From Spinellus fusiger (taxonomy: Eukaryota; Mucoromycota; Mucoromycetes; Mucorales; Phycomycetaceae): a stretch of DNA of 44,466 nt. Positions 23,681-35,187 of this stretch are shown here, one piece after another; the stretch's first letter is position 1; each line of letters opens with the position of its first letter. The notes beneath the pieces were generated by a model that saw only the letters and a list, made by a program, of their open reading frames with translations, was not told the origin of the DNA and did no database searches. The translations under genes and the position numbers were made by a program. The stretch is taken from contig JALLLS010000143.1 in assembly GCA_025094145.1 (NCBI GenBank), positions 1 to 44,466 of the forward strand, in the 5' to 3' direction.

Positions 23681-24404
23681 CTATTCTTTACCATCGACAC
23701 GCATATTTCGTGTTGCTGAGGGAATCCGCACTTTGAGTCCATCGAGAGAGTCATCGAGAACAATCTGGCATCCCAGGCGAGAACTAAAGAAGAGTTCCAT
23801 GAGATGGTCTTTCTGTCTTTGGATAGACACTTCTTCCATGCTATAGGCCACTTACGTTTCTGTCAATCCAAAGGCCAAATCCAACATATCATTCTCCTCA
23901 TCTGTAGGCTCCTCCATCTTATCATAGTATGCTGGCTCACAGATAACATGGCATGTAGAACAGGCCAAAGATCCCTCACATGCACCTATAAATACCCACC
24001 CACCCCTCTCATCTTTCAATGCCTTGTTTCTAGGCCACCTGCTCCACTTACACTCAAGATCAATGTCATAGCGCTGTGCTAGATCCAGCAAGGTGTCTCC
24101 CTTGACTGCCTTGACTGCCAGTTCCTCTCCATCGGCGGTGGTGAAATGGACAGTGTAGGGACTAGAAAGAGGAAACACAGTCAAGTCCTGAGGCAGCAGG
24201 TGGGGGGCGTTCTATCTACACCAACTTACCCTTCTCCTTTTGCCACCTTCCCCTTCCCATGCAAGAGTGCTTTTCTAGTCAATGACTGCTGTAGTGTGTC
24301 GAGTGCTTACTAGGTGCATAAGAGAAGTGTCTTTGCTGGACCGTTGCATAGCAGGACGCCCTTAGGACTGTTGTATTCAGTTTAAACAAGTGGGAAAGTG
24401 ACAT
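23681..24404 (-). CDS. YAH1: Mitochondrial adrenodoxin-type 2Fe-2S ferredoxin
   Basis: The core exons are clear: 24161-24052, 23985-23856 and 23783-23681. They encode PYTVHFTTADGEELAVKAVK, DTLLDLAQRYDIDLEC, ACEGSLACSTCHVI, YYDKMEEPTDEENDMLDLAF, SRLGCQIVLDDSLDGLKVRI and PSATRNMRVDGKE. The four cluster cysteines are those in ACEG, LACS, STCH and LGCQ (CX5CX2C...C). This protein passes electrons to Fe-S cluster assembly and haem A synthesis in the mitochondrial matrix. A short exon ending at 24230 encodes HGKGKVAKGEG just before. The most likely first exon, 24404-24311 (MSLSHLFKLNTTVLRAS...RRHF-like presequence, here QQRHFSYAP), looks like a mitochondrial targeting signal, but it leaves phase 1 where phase 2 is needed. 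A rival ATG at 24349 gives another phase. The N-terminal model is therefore unresolved; the core is certain. Divergent from GDE1. Confidence 0.88.
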
Positions 24405-24923
24405 GGAAAATAATAAGTATTTCTCCAGTGGAGTTCTTTATTTTGTGGCTGTGTGTCAATGGCCTGCAAACAACTGGTAACATTTCTCTTTTTCTCTCTT
24501 TCTCTCTTAAAGACACCACGTCATCATTTACTGCCTTGTTCCAGGACAGCCAAGAGAAGAAGGGGGTCGATCTCATAGGAGACAGGCCAATCACAATGCA
24601 TACCACTCAATAACAGGTGAGTGACAGAAGAAAACAGTCCCTCTCGGATCTTATGCAACTCCACACATACACATCCCACTGCGAAATCAACTCTTCTCTC
24701 CTCGCCCTTTTGTTTGCAGTGTGTGCAGTGTGTAGTATGACTATTTTAAGTGCATCCTTAGAGATCCTTAGAGATCCTTACAGATCCTTATGTATCCTTA
24801 TGTATCCTTATAGATCCTTTTAATCAGCGACAAGTGGCATAAAAAGCCATTCTACATCTCTTACAGCCCTTGCTTTTGGTTTATTTCTTCTTTCTTTTTC
24901 TTCTTTCTTTTGTGGACATCACA
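24405..24923. promoter_or_regulatory. Divergent promoter region between ferredoxin and GDE1
   Basis: About 520 bases separate the ferredoxin start (minus) from the GDE1 start (plus), so both promoters must lie here. A CCACGTCATC string near 24518 resembles a CRE/bZIP half-site. A tandem array of ten-base units of the form AGAGATCCTT/ATGTATCCTT lies at about 24749-24820, about 105-175 bases upstream of the GDE1 start. Pyrimidine-rich sequence (TTTCTTCTTTC) just before ATG is typical of a fungal transcription start region. No binding sites were proven. Confidence 0.5.
24749..24820. repeat. Tandem decamer array upstream of GDE1
   Basis: About seven units of ten bases each containing ATCCTTA, varying as AGAGATCCTT, ACAGATCCTT, ATGTATCCTT and ATAGATCCTT. 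It is placed close to the GDE1 start codon and could be regulatory or simply an expanded repeat. Confidence 0.85.
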
Positions 24924-25063
24924 ATGAAGTTTGGAAAGACACTGTTAAGCCATCAAATCCCAGAATGGTCAAAGAATTACATGTCCTACAAGTCTCTGAA
25001 GCAGACAATTAATGAAGCTTCTTCTGTTTTGCCCGTCAGAGAAGAAACAACGACGGGTAACCT

Positions 25064-25095
<32 letters not shown>

Positions 25096-26927
25096 ACAGT
25101 AAGAACCAGCCTTCTCACTCGCATCTCTTCTAGCCATTGTATTCCAACTGGACAGAGAGTTGGAGAAAGTAAATACATTCTATACCTACAAACAAGGCCA
25201 AATTGACAGACGCCTGTGGATCTTGTCTGAGCAATATCTCCAATTCATTGCCCCCTCCTCACCCGCCTTCCAACCCAAAGAGACAGGACCTGATACAAAT
25301 GATGAATTGGCATCTGCTATGCAAGAGACAAAGGTGGAGATCCAACGACTCATGTGGTTTGCTGAATTAAATGCCAAAGGATTCAAGAAGATCCTGAAAA
25401 AGTAAGAAGAGATAAGCCTCTTGTCATGACTCAGTGCTTCTCAACCCACTCACCTGTACTAGGTTAGACAAGAGACTTGGCCTTGAGACCCAGGCAGTCT
25501 ATTGGCAGACAAAGGTAGAGTGAATGGGTCAACACGCCAAGACTCACACTTTATGACCCAAAAAAAAACAAAAAACAAAAAAAAAAAGGTGGCCATGCTC
25601 CCCTTCTCCAATCTGACCCCTCCAAAAACCGAACTGGACAAAATCACGCGCTGGCTTGCCACCCTTGCTCCACCTACCATCCCTCCCCAACTGTCCTTTT
25701 CAAAGGCAAAACGTAGCCATATTCTAACACAGCAAGAAATCCAGGGCCTGAGTGCTGCTCTTGAGAAAGATGATTTGACAGAGCTGACTTTTTTTCTGCA
25801 GTCAGACATGCTTCATCGTGTCAAGTTGCACCAGGAAACAGATCAGGTACACACACATTGGCATGCAGAAGGGTGTGGTTGGTTAGAGCGGAGGTGGGTG
25901 TGGGCCATGCAACAATGTTATTGACGGAGAAGGGGGTGGGGTGGGAGAACACTGTAGATACTGAACCATCTGCTGGAGATTGCTACTCAGCGCGGCTCCA
26001 TCGTGTGTGTTCAGTATCTGCTGGATGTGGGCGCCCATCCCCTAGAGTACAAAGACATCAACGAGAGAAACATACTGCACAAACTCGCAATTCATTCAAA
26101 GAGCCGAGAAACACCCTCGACTGTCTTGCAAATACTCCAGAAACTACTGGATGTGTTTCCTGAACTAGCCACCCACAAGGACTTTTCTGGCCGTCGTCCT
26201 CTTCATTATGCAGCTGAGATGGGGTCTGTGGGCATAGCACGGGTGCTGATGGTGGATGCTGTGAAGCGTCATCAGTACACAGCCTCTGGATTCAGAAGTA
26301 CACTATGGCAGGACCGTGAAGGACACACTCCCTTGTTTCTGGCCATTCTTCATGGTCAGCCTGAGATCCTTAGCGTCATGATGGAAGTGGGTCAGATTGA
26401 GGACATTGATTATACAATTGCTGGTAAGGGAGTCCTACAGAGATGCAGATAAATGCATATCAGTACCGATATATAGAAAGAAAAAGAAAAAGAAATGGCT
26501 TACTTGATACATGAGTAGATTCATCACGCCAGAGAAGAGAGAGTATTTCGTATGTGGAAGTGGAGGCTGTGCCTGATTTTGTACAAGCCTCCCATCACCC
26601 TTCTTCTGTAGCCACTGCTGCCAAACTGTCCAATCTAGAACTGCTCAAGCTCCTGCTGGAAAAGGGTGCTTCTGCTGACTTGAGTGATGAGGATGGAGAA
26701 ACAGCACTACTGATTGCTATTCGTAATCACTTCAAGGAGGGTGTTCAGGCGCTTATACAACAAGGACATGCCAATGTCAACCAGGCAGAGTTTATCAATG
26801 ATTGGACTCCATTGATGGTGGCATGTAAGTTTCTTATTTTCTATAGATAGACAGATAGACAGATAGACAGATAGACAGATAGACAGATAGACAGATAGAC
26901 AGATAGAGAGGTAGATAGATAGAAAAG

Positions 26928-26967
<40 letters not shown>

Positions 26968-29181
26968 AAGAAGAAAAGAAAAAAGAGAAAAGAGAAAAGA
27001 GAAAAGAGAAAAGAGAAACAGTGACAGAGACAGTAGTCGATAGGCATTGAGGGAGACACAAACATCACAAACATGTTGCTGGCAGCAGGTGCAGATTGTT
27101 CTGCCGTCGACATCAATGGATGGAGGGCCTACGAACATGCTATGTTCAGAGGACACATTGCCATTGGGAAGATCACAAAGCCAGAGACAGGAGTGCTAGA
27201 GGATCCTGTCGTGCGGAATGGCAATGAAGCCTCGGATGTCAGTGGAAAAGGAAGAACAATGCGTGGTTCCAAGGCATTTATTGGCGCAGGACGCACCTAC
27301 GGCCATAAATACCTTACAGATCAGAGCATGGTGATTGTGACCTTGGGCAGTACTGATTCCAGAAACCCTCTTTCACGCTGTTTCCTTAATGCTGGAGAAG
27401 GGTTCTGGCAAGACAAACGTCTCTCTCTTGCTGTGTCAGCTACGAATGCTACAGGAGAATGTCCTATTCTCGATCTGCCTGCAAGCAACGAACATCATCT
27501 TCTCCATCCAGATCCCATTGTTCTGTTTGCTTCCAATCCAGAAGATGTTGTATTGCGGTTTGACTTGATTGAAACCTTTGAGTCCACGCCCCCCAATGCG
27601 ATCCTGGCAAGAGGCACTGCTGTATTGAAAGGAGACTTTCTGTACTCAAAGACAAAGGCCTTCAAGGGATCTGCTAGTGGCAATGCTTCTTTGAGAGGGC
27701 AGCAAACAGTGCCTTTGGTCGATGCCAAGACATTGGAGTATGCTGGATCCATTGGTGTAGAGTATTTTGTAGTGACTCCCTTCTCACATCCAAAGATGAC
27801 AGTGGGTGATCGCTACACCTATTATAAGTCGCTAGACACAAAGGTAATGTCTAGAGATCTCTCTTTGTTATACCAACACCATCCACTAGATCATCGGCCA
27901 TCGTGGCTCAGGTATGAACAGAAAGGGATCCAGGCTACAAGTAGGAGAGAACACTGTCTTGTCTTTTGTCACTGCAGCCTCTCTTGGTGCAGAGTATGTC
28001 GAGTTTGGTAAGCCCCATCTTCCATGGCCAAGGGTCGAGTGTTATTTGGATGCCCTTCTCATGAGTGTGCTGGCCATAGATGTTCAATTGACCAAGGATC
28101 TTGTTCCTGTGATCTATCATGACTGGACAGTAACAGAGTCCGGATTTGATATTCCCTTGAACAGCATTACTCTTGAACAGTTTCTTCATCTTAAACCCTC
28201 AGGACACATCAGAGACTACCATACAGGTGTGACACATGACATGAAGGAAGAGACAGTGGTGGCTTCTCCCCGTATACTGCCCACACCTACTGCCAATGGG
28301 TCTTATGGAAAGAGAGTCAATCGCTCCAACTCCCTGAGTGCAATGGGAAGTGGTTCTATGTTAGGAAGAGCCGACGGCTCTCAGCGTCTGCAATTCACAC
28401 AAACCACCAAGCTCGGTAAACTCAAGGGCAATGGACCAGAAACAATCCAGGCCCCATTTACCACACTGGCAGAGACACTAAAGGTAATGGCAAGGAAAGA
28501 AAGAGAAGGAGGAAGAGGAGGAGGAAGAGGAGGAGCCCTTGCTCACACATTCTCTATAGAAAGTGCCCAGTAGTGCAGGCTGTAACATTGAGGTCAAGTA
28601 TCCTTTGATCGATGAAGCGGAGGGAGATGAGCTTCACCAGTTCCAAGAGATCAATATCTACGTGGACACTATTCTTGATTGTGTCTATGGCACAGCAGAA
28701 CAGAATAGAAAGATTATCTTTTCTTCCTTCCATCCAGAGATCTGCTTGGCACTGAACCTGAAGCAGCCCAACTACCCAGTCTTCTTCCTTACTGATGCTG
28801 GTACTTTCCCCATGGCAGACGTGCGCTGCCAGTCTCTCCAAGGCGCAGTTAGGTTTGCCAAGCAGGCTGACTTGTTAGGTATTGTAGCCGCCAGTGAGCC
28901 CATTATAGAATCTCCTCGTATGGTCAAGGTGATCAAAGAAACAGGTCTTTTGCTATTTACCTATGGTGTGCTGAATAACGAAGTAGAGCATGCTGTTGCT
29001 CAGAAACAGTATGGTGTGGATGCTGTGATTGTGGTAAGTCTAGAGAATAGACTAGACTATAGTCATTGACCCCCTTTTTCTTTTCCTTTTTCTTTTCCTT
29101 TTCCTTTTCTTTTCCCTGTAGGATTCTGTGGTGGCTGTTCGTAAAGGTCTTCGAGAACAAACCACTGAACCTACATCCTGA
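24924..29181 (+). CDS. GDE1: SPX-ankyrin-GDPD glycerophosphocholine phosphodiesterase (Gde1 family)
   Basis: Eleven exons (24924-25056, 25134-25401, 25463-25514, 25589-25846, 25958-26423, 26519-26824, 27044-27843, 27890-28007, 28080-28483, 28560-29033, 29122-29181) sum to 3339 bases, 1112 residues; yeast Gde1 is 1223. The SPX domain at about 1-240 starts MKFGKTLLSHQIPEWSKNYM and has the basic helix FKKILKKLDKRLG that in SPX proteins binds inositol (pyro)phosphates. Ankyrin repeats follow at about 240-550 (GRRPLHYAAEMG, GHTPLFLAI, WTPLMVAC, MLLAAGADCSAVDINGW). The GDPD domain at about 760-1095 shows GHRGSG, YVEFDVQLTKD and VIYHDWT, containing the catalytic His, metal Glu/Asp and second His, then DFNIEVKYP-like CNIEVKYP. 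It hydrolyses glycerophosphocholine in the cytosol, linking phospholipid turnover to phosphate supply. Introns 1 and 6 carry microsatellites; intron 3 ends in an A-rich acceptor. Regulation by phosphate is known in yeast, not shown here. Confidence 0.92.
25064..25096. repeat. GTT trinucleotide repeat in GDE1 intron 1
   Basis: About eleven GTT units inside the first intron (25057-25133) of the SPX-GDPD gene. The intron is needed to join SPX residues in frame, so the repeat is not translated. Confidence 0.92.
26843..27017. repeat. Composite microsatellite in GDE1 intron 6
   Basis: Three different arrays sit side by side within intron 6 (26825-27043): GATAGACA octamers, then GACA tetramers, then AAAAGAG heptamer-like units. 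The acceptor ATAG at 27040-27043 restores the ankyrin frame (VAC to IEGDTNITNMLLAAGA). Confidence 0.9.
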
Positions 29182-29620
29182 GGGATTTCTCTTTTTAGAG
29201 ATTTCTTTGAGTATCTCCCAAATGATGCTTCTTTTCTATTCACTATTGCTCTTGTACTATTTATTGTTGTTTTTTTTTTAAAAAAAAAGAAAGAGTTCAA
29301 TGCAGCCTGTCTGTATTTCTTATAGTCCATACTTTCTACTGAATAGATTTGTATCTTTTACACCCTTCTTCATTGACTCTGCTCCACATACACACACACA
29401 CACTTCTTTTCCAAATGTCTGAGTCTCAAAAATAGAAAGAAAGACAGTACACTTTGCGAGATAATCCTAAGCTTAAAGAAAATAAGACAGCCTTTTTCAA
29501 TTAAGCCCTCGTGACTGGTATTTTCTTTTTCTTTTTGCCTTTTTTTTTTCTCTCCCGAAAACTTGGCTTTCTGCACTCGATCTCTCTACTCGATCGATTC
29601 CTCTTCTTTTTTCATCCGTC
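29182..29620. other. GDE1 3' flank and NOG1 promoter
   Basis: About 440 bases. It holds a T10A9 palindrome at 29270-29288 about 90 bases after the GDE1 stop, a CA dinucleotide tract near 29388-29402, and a long pyrimidine-rich stretch with T-runs at about 29520-29610 immediately before the NOG1 start codon. No coding sequence is apparent. Confidence 0.6.
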
Positions 29621-31772
29621 ATGTCGCTGTATAACTTTAAGAAGATTGAGCCCGTGCCTACGGGAAGCGATTTTATCGACATTATCTTGTCAAAGACCCA
29701 GCGCAAGACACCCACCGTGATCCACAAAAACTACAATATTGGCCGTATTCGACAGTTTTATATGCGCAAGGTGAAGTTCACCCAAGAGAACTTTGAGGAG
29801 AAGTTCAAGAATATTCTCGATGAGTTTCCCAAGCTCGAGGTAAGTCTCTCCCTATCCACACACACACACACACACACACAAAAGAAAAGAAAAAGAGAAA
29901 AAGGTTGACTAACAAAAATGGCTGGCTATGTGTCTATGGGTGTATGTAGGATATCCACCCTTTTTATGCAGATCTTATGAATGTATTGTATGACAAGGAC
30001 CATTATAAGCTGGCTCTCGGTCAAATCAACACTGCCCGCCACTTGATTGATCAGGTCGCCAAGGATTACGTCCGCTTGTTGAAGTTTGGTGACTCCTTGT
30101 ACCGTTGCAAACAGCTGAAGAAGGCTGCATTGGGCAGAATGGCCACCATTATGAAGCGTCAAAAAGACAGTCTGGCCTATCTGGAACAAGTCCGTCAGCA
30201 TTTGTCCCGTCTTCCCTCCATTGACCCCAACACTCGTACTCTTTTGATCTGCGGCTACCCTAATGTTGGCAAATCCAGCTTCATCAACAAGGTCACCCGT
30301 GCTGATGTCGATGTTCAGCCTTATGCCTTTACCACAAAGTCATTGTTTGTCGGCCACATGGATTACAAGTACATGCGCTGGCAGGTCATTGATACACCTG
30401 GTATTTTAGATCACCCCCTGGAAGACCGCAATACCATTGAAATGCAGTCCATTACTGCCATGGCCCACTTGAGAGCCTGCATCATGTACTTTATGGATCT
30501 GTCGGAGCAGTGTGGCTACAGTGTTGAGGACCAGGTAAGCTTTCTACACACACACTCTCTCTCTCTATCATAATAACATTCAATGCAGGTCAAACTGTTC
30601 CACAGTATCAAGCCTTTGTTTGCCAACAAGCCCGTGTGCTTGGTCATCAACAAAATCGATCAAATGAAGCCTGAGGATTTACCCGCAGAACAGCGTGCAT
30701 GGATTGAGGAGATTGCCAATGGTGAGAATGCTACTGTAATGACCATGTCCTGTTATGAGGATCTTGGTGTAATGGAAGTGCGCAACAATGCCTGTGATAA
30801 GCTTCTGTCTGCCCGTGTGGAGATGAAGATGAAGGGCAACAAGATCAATGATGTGATCAACAAGATCCATTTGGCCCAGCCTGCTGTCCGTGATAGCATT
30901 TCTCGCATGCCCAATATTCCTGAAGGTGCCAAAGACAAAATCAAATACGATAAGATGGATCCCAACCGACCCAAGTTGGCCAGAGACATTGAGTACGAGA
31001 ATGGTGGTGCTGGTGTCTACAATGTTGATCTCAAGAAGATCTACATGTTGGCTGATGACGAATGGAGATATGACACCATTCCCGAGTTCCTTGATGGTCA
31101 CAATGTAGCTGACTTTATTGATCCTGACATTGAGGAGAAGTTGGAGGCTTTGGAGAGAGAAGAAGAGCGCCTTGAACAAGAAGGTTTCTATGCAGAGGCA
31201 GAGGACATGGTATGTTTTCTATGATACTATAGTGTGTTGCTTGGGATGGGTGGAGCTAACTATTCTGGACGGGTTAGGCTGATTCCGATGAAGAGACTCT
31301 CAGAGAGACTGCAGATGCTATTCGTGAACGCAAGAAGATGATCGTACAGGCCCATCGTGCTGCTCACGGCAAGAACAGACCCTCAATACCCCTCAAGGCT
31401 GCTGCTAAACGTAACACAATTGATGCCATGGACAAGAGTCTGACTGAGATGGGCATTGACTCTGGTGCTGCTGTCGACCGTAGTCGCAAGGCTGCCGCTG
31501 ATCGTAAACGATCACGATCCGAGGCAGTGGGTGATGAGGCAGTGAAGGAGGCTGATGCCACAGAGCGTGATGAAGCTATTAGCCAAAAGATGAGCAACCT
31601 CGGTTTCCGTAACGTCAAACAGAAGCTGGAGGCTGATAAGAACAAGAAGGTGGCCCAGAAGAGCTTCAGTAAACTTGGTAAACGAGGAGAGTCCGATCGT
31701 GGCATCCAGACAAAGATGCCCAAACATTTGTTCAGTGCCAAGAGTTCCATGGGTACTCGCGACTGGCGATAA
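29621..31772 (+). CDS. NOG1: Nucleolar GTP-binding protein 1 (60S ribosome assembly GTPase)
   Basis: Four exons, 29621-29839, 29950-30534, 30589-31209 and 31278-31772, sum to 1920 bases (639 residues; yeast Nog1 is 647). The N-terminal helical domain starts [13 protein letters not shown] and contains [14 protein letters not shown]. The OBG-type G domain at about 165-345 shows the P-loop [13 protein letters not shown], the G3 motif DTPG, and G4 NKID. The C-terminal half carries [38 protein letters not shown] and the basic tail [15 protein letters not shown]1 binds pre-60S particles in the nucleolus and is needed for late large-subunit steps and nuclear export. Codon use looks strongly biased to C-ending codons, as expected for a highly expressed gene. 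Introns 1 and 2 contain CA and CA/CT microsatellites. The gene looks intact and its 3' end is convergent with HMG-CoA synthase 1.6 kb away. Confidence 0.97.
29859..29882. repeat. CA dinucleotide repeat in NOG1 intron 1
   Basis: About eleven CA units in intron 1 (29840-29949), followed by a purine-rich AAAGAAAAG stretch. Confidence 0.9.
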
Positions 31773-33359
31773 GCGCATTTCTTCATCTTTTTCCTTTTCT
31801 CTTCTCCCTTTCATTAAAATATTAAGCACTTTATAGAACTCAACTCTTTTAGCGTTTATCATGTCTTGACATGATGTCGTTTATAAATAGTGTCATCTAA
31901 GGATTAAACAGTAATAATGTAAATAACAGTGTTTAAGGATTTCTCCTTGTCTCTTTTTCTATCCAATGTGTGTTTTTGTAAAATGTGTTTTTGTAAAGTA
32001 GAATGGGCAGAGGAAGACGATGTCTGGCTATTAGTTGGAAAGGGCCAATCACCTACAAAATGGCTCATCTCATCACCCTAGCGATAAGATAAACATATCA
32101 ATAAGGGCCTGTACAATCTATCACTACAACAAAGATGATTTTACAGAGTAACACTATTTTGTTTTGTTTTGTTTTTTTGTTTTTTTGTTTTTTTGTTTTG
32201 TAAAATTGCTTATAAAGTAACCCACTTGGACTGTATTTGTCTTTGCTGAGAACAGCAGAGAGATCTGCTGCATCCAATCCCAAGATAAAAACACCGAAGA
32301 GAACCTTGTATTTTGCACCAAAAAAGCCTGTGACACTCTTCTTTCTTTGCTGCCACTTAGTGCACTGCCTCTGTCACCGATAATCCATAACGCATGAGCA
32401 TCACACTTGAAATAACAACAACAACAACAACAACAACAACACACCACAGCAGACAGCAAGAAAGTGATGGACAACCTATCTTAGCATTAGTGACAAAATA
32501 CTGCACACCAGACTACATCATCTTTTGGGCATTCATGAAAGTGAGAATATTATTTCAGATGGCGGTCTTGGAAGCTCCTCTTTTCTTCTTCTTACAATCT
32601 CAGCCCAACTAAGGTGGAGATCTAAATTAATAAGCTGTCTAAGGTATCTGGACCATAATGATCTTAGCAGTAAGATCAGGCACCTATTCTTCAGGTGTCT
32701 GAGTGTAGTGCTTTGAGAAACAGGTTTATAGAGAGAGAGAGAGAATAAATAAGAAGAACAGGAAGAACAAGAAAAGAGCAGGTAGATCAGTGTGTCTATT
32801 AGATCCATCCATAGAGATAAGCATGAATGCAAATACAAATAAAAAGTGCAAAAGATAAGATAAATATTATTGTTAAAAGGTTCCTTACGTTGCTATCATC
32901 TTCACTTTTTATCTTATGGGCTACACACTGTATACCATTGTCTGTAGTACACTGTAGACAACAGCTGCACTTTCACGAGTTACATTGGTTGACCAAAACC
33001 TTTTTCTGTGATTGGAGTTTTGATATTCTCTGATGTGTGTTTACCAAGGGTTACAATTTAAACAAGCTATTTGAGTTGGATATTCATCAGCGGCATTATC
33101 AAGTCATGGGTAGCTTGATGGGATAGCATGGACACAAAGGGACACATCCTCACTAGGGCTATAGCCACCTTCATCCTACAGCCATGCTCTATGATGATAC
33201 ACTATGATTCATTATGACACTCTACAGGCCATGAATGTATAAGTTATGCTGTCTTGTATTATATTAAAAGAATTAGGGTAATTAAAAGTTATCTTTTTCT
33301 CCGCACACCGCACTCCGCACACACACACACACTCTCTCTCTCTCTTCTCTCTCTCTTCT
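31773..33359. other. Convergent intergenic region NOG1 / HMG-CoA synthase
   Basis: About 1.6 kb between two gene ends. It holds GTTTT/GTTTTTT-type runs at about 32158-32200, an AAC trinucleotide repeat at about 32408-32442, a GA tract near 32730-32745 and a CA/CT microsatellite at 33318-33360 that touches the HMG-CoA synthase stop codon. Open frames here are short and without family motifs. No RNA gene was recognised. Confidence 0.55.
32408..32442. repeat. AAC trinucleotide repeat
   Basis: About eleven AAC units visible directly, in the convergent intergenic region between NOG1 and HMG-CoA synthase. Confidence 0.9.
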
Positions 33360-33360
33360 C
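33318..33360. repeat. CA/CT microsatellite at the HMG-CoA synthase stop
   Basis: A run of CA units passes into CT and TCTCT units and ends directly at the stop codon of the minus-strand HMG-CoA synthase gene (33360-33362), so it forms the first part of that gene's 3' UTR. Confidence 0.9.
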
Positions 33361-34882
33361 TAATCTTTACGCTTGTAGAAGCGTCTCCACTTGTCATCAA
33401 TCTTGTCAACATAGTACACACCAGAAGCAACGTGATCCAGACTGCCACTGGGGCTGTAATTGCATGCATTGTGGGTGCTTTCACGAAGAGCCATGGCCTC
33501 TGCAAATGCCTCGGGCTTGGAACATGTACGTGCATCAAGACGAGCACGGAGGTTGAGTTTGGATTGGATATCAGCAGTTGAACCACGGATACGGAAAGAG
33601 ATCATAGAGGCAGCCAGACCAGAGCCATATGAGTAGAGAAGGACACGCTTGTCCTGAAGTGTCTCCGAGTCTACCTGAGAGACAAGAGAAACAAGGCCAG
33701 CCCACACAGCAGCAGTGTACATATTACCAATCTGCTTGGGAACATAGGCAGCAGGGCCCACTTTTTGTCCATAGCCAGCTTTTGTGAGTGTAGTACAGGC
33801 CTTTTCCAAGTCACGGTCCTGCAAAGAATCTTCGTAGCTCAGCGAGGCAAATGAAGCAAGAGAGGCATAGCGTTCATTGCTGCTGTCGGCAAGGAAATCA
33901 TTGTAGGACTAATAAAGAGGCACGTTATGGTGAGGATTCCAAGGGCACAAAGGGGAGGGGAGGGGGACTTACTGCACGGGCAAAGGACTTGGTGACTAAC
34001 TTGGCATAGGGAGAGTGGCACACGACATAGTCAACATCCTCCATGCTGGCTATCTCTTTGTTGAGAGATTTGCTCAATCTCTTCATGTAACGGGAGTAGC
34101 AGGCATCAAATGCACGCAAGTAGCACAAGTTGGAGAACTTGCCATCAACAATAGGGTATTCAGAGTGCATGTCAGGCTTGTAAAAGTCATAGGCATGTTC
34201 CATATGGGTGCTTCTCAATCCGCGCTCAACGACAATAGGTGCATCCTTGCCCAATAACATTGCAACAACACCAGCACCTGAAGTAGGGCGTGCAGCACCT
34301 GTGGCATACAGAGCCAGGTCACCAGCAATCACAATAGCATAGCGACCATCCCAGGCAGAGGATTCGATCCAATTGACAGCATTGGAGAAAGCACTGAAGC
34401 CACCATAGCAGGCATTGGTGGTGTCGATGCCCTCGATTTCATAGTTACCGTGCTCAGCAAACAAGGTCATCAAGGTAGTCTTGACAGCCTTTGACTTGTC
34501 GATGATGGTTTCGGTGCCCACCTCCAAACGACCAATATTGTTGTAGTCGATGTTGTACTTCTCCATAAGGTTATGGACAGCTACAGTGGACAGGTTGAGA
34601 CACTCTGGATAAGAAAAAGACTACCTGTGCCTTATCCCTTTTCTTTTACCTGTCAAGCACACGGACTGGATATCTTCACGGTCATCGATAAAGGCCATTC
34701 TGTCTTGGCCAAGACCAATAGTGTATTTGCCAGCACTGACTCCATCAAATGTCTCCATCTCTGTTTGCTCAACATACTAACCATCAGCTAATTATTCTCT
34801 TGTAAGGCATACTCACTCTTGAGGGGAAATACATCTCCATAGCGAGAATTCCAACATTCTGAGGATAGGCTTCGTAAGTCAT
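33360..34882 (-). CDS. ERG13: Hydroxymethylglutaryl-CoA synthase
   Basis: Four exons, 34882-34817, 34776-34650, 34604-33973 and 33908-33360, give 1374 bases (457 residues; yeast Erg13 is 491). The start [20 protein letters not shown] is typical. The catalytic Glu lies in [15 protein letters not shown] (about residue 96), the acetylated Cys in [13 protein letters not shown] (residue 130), and the catalytic His in [33 protein letters not shown] and [13 protein letters not shown] are conserved C-terminal blocks, and the protein ends RRFYKRKD. The enzyme condenses acetyl-CoA with acetoacetyl-CoA to HMG-CoA, the second step of the mevalonate pathway towards sterols and, in Mucorales, carotenoids and trisporoids. 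No targeting peptide is visible, which fits a cytosolic enzyme. All splice phases match and all three catalytic residues are present, so the gene should be functional. Confidence 0.97.
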
Positions 34883-35067
34883 TGTTTATAATAATAATAA
34901 AAAAGAAGATAGGTGGATTGCTATTGTAGAATTCTGATTTTTATAATCTCAAGAAAAGAAAGAATTCACCTGCTTTGTGACTATCCAATCATTGAGGGGA
35001 GGGGGTAGGATGGGTCAGGGAGATCACGCCATTTAGAAAGAAGCCACGGCTGTCTTCTACTATTGGG

Positions 35068-35187
<120 letters not shown>

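Noticed and set aside
24512..24525. CCACGTCATC as a phosphate-response (Pho4-type) site upstream of GDE1.
   Set aside because: Pho4 binds CACGTG/CACGTT cores; this is CACGTC and is better described as a weak bZIP-like half-site, with no further support.
26707..27156. 149-codon minus-strand open frame rich in Ser-Val-Cys-Leu repeats.
   Set aside because: It is the antisense of the intron 6 microsatellite and of ankyrin exons of the SPX-GDPD gene.
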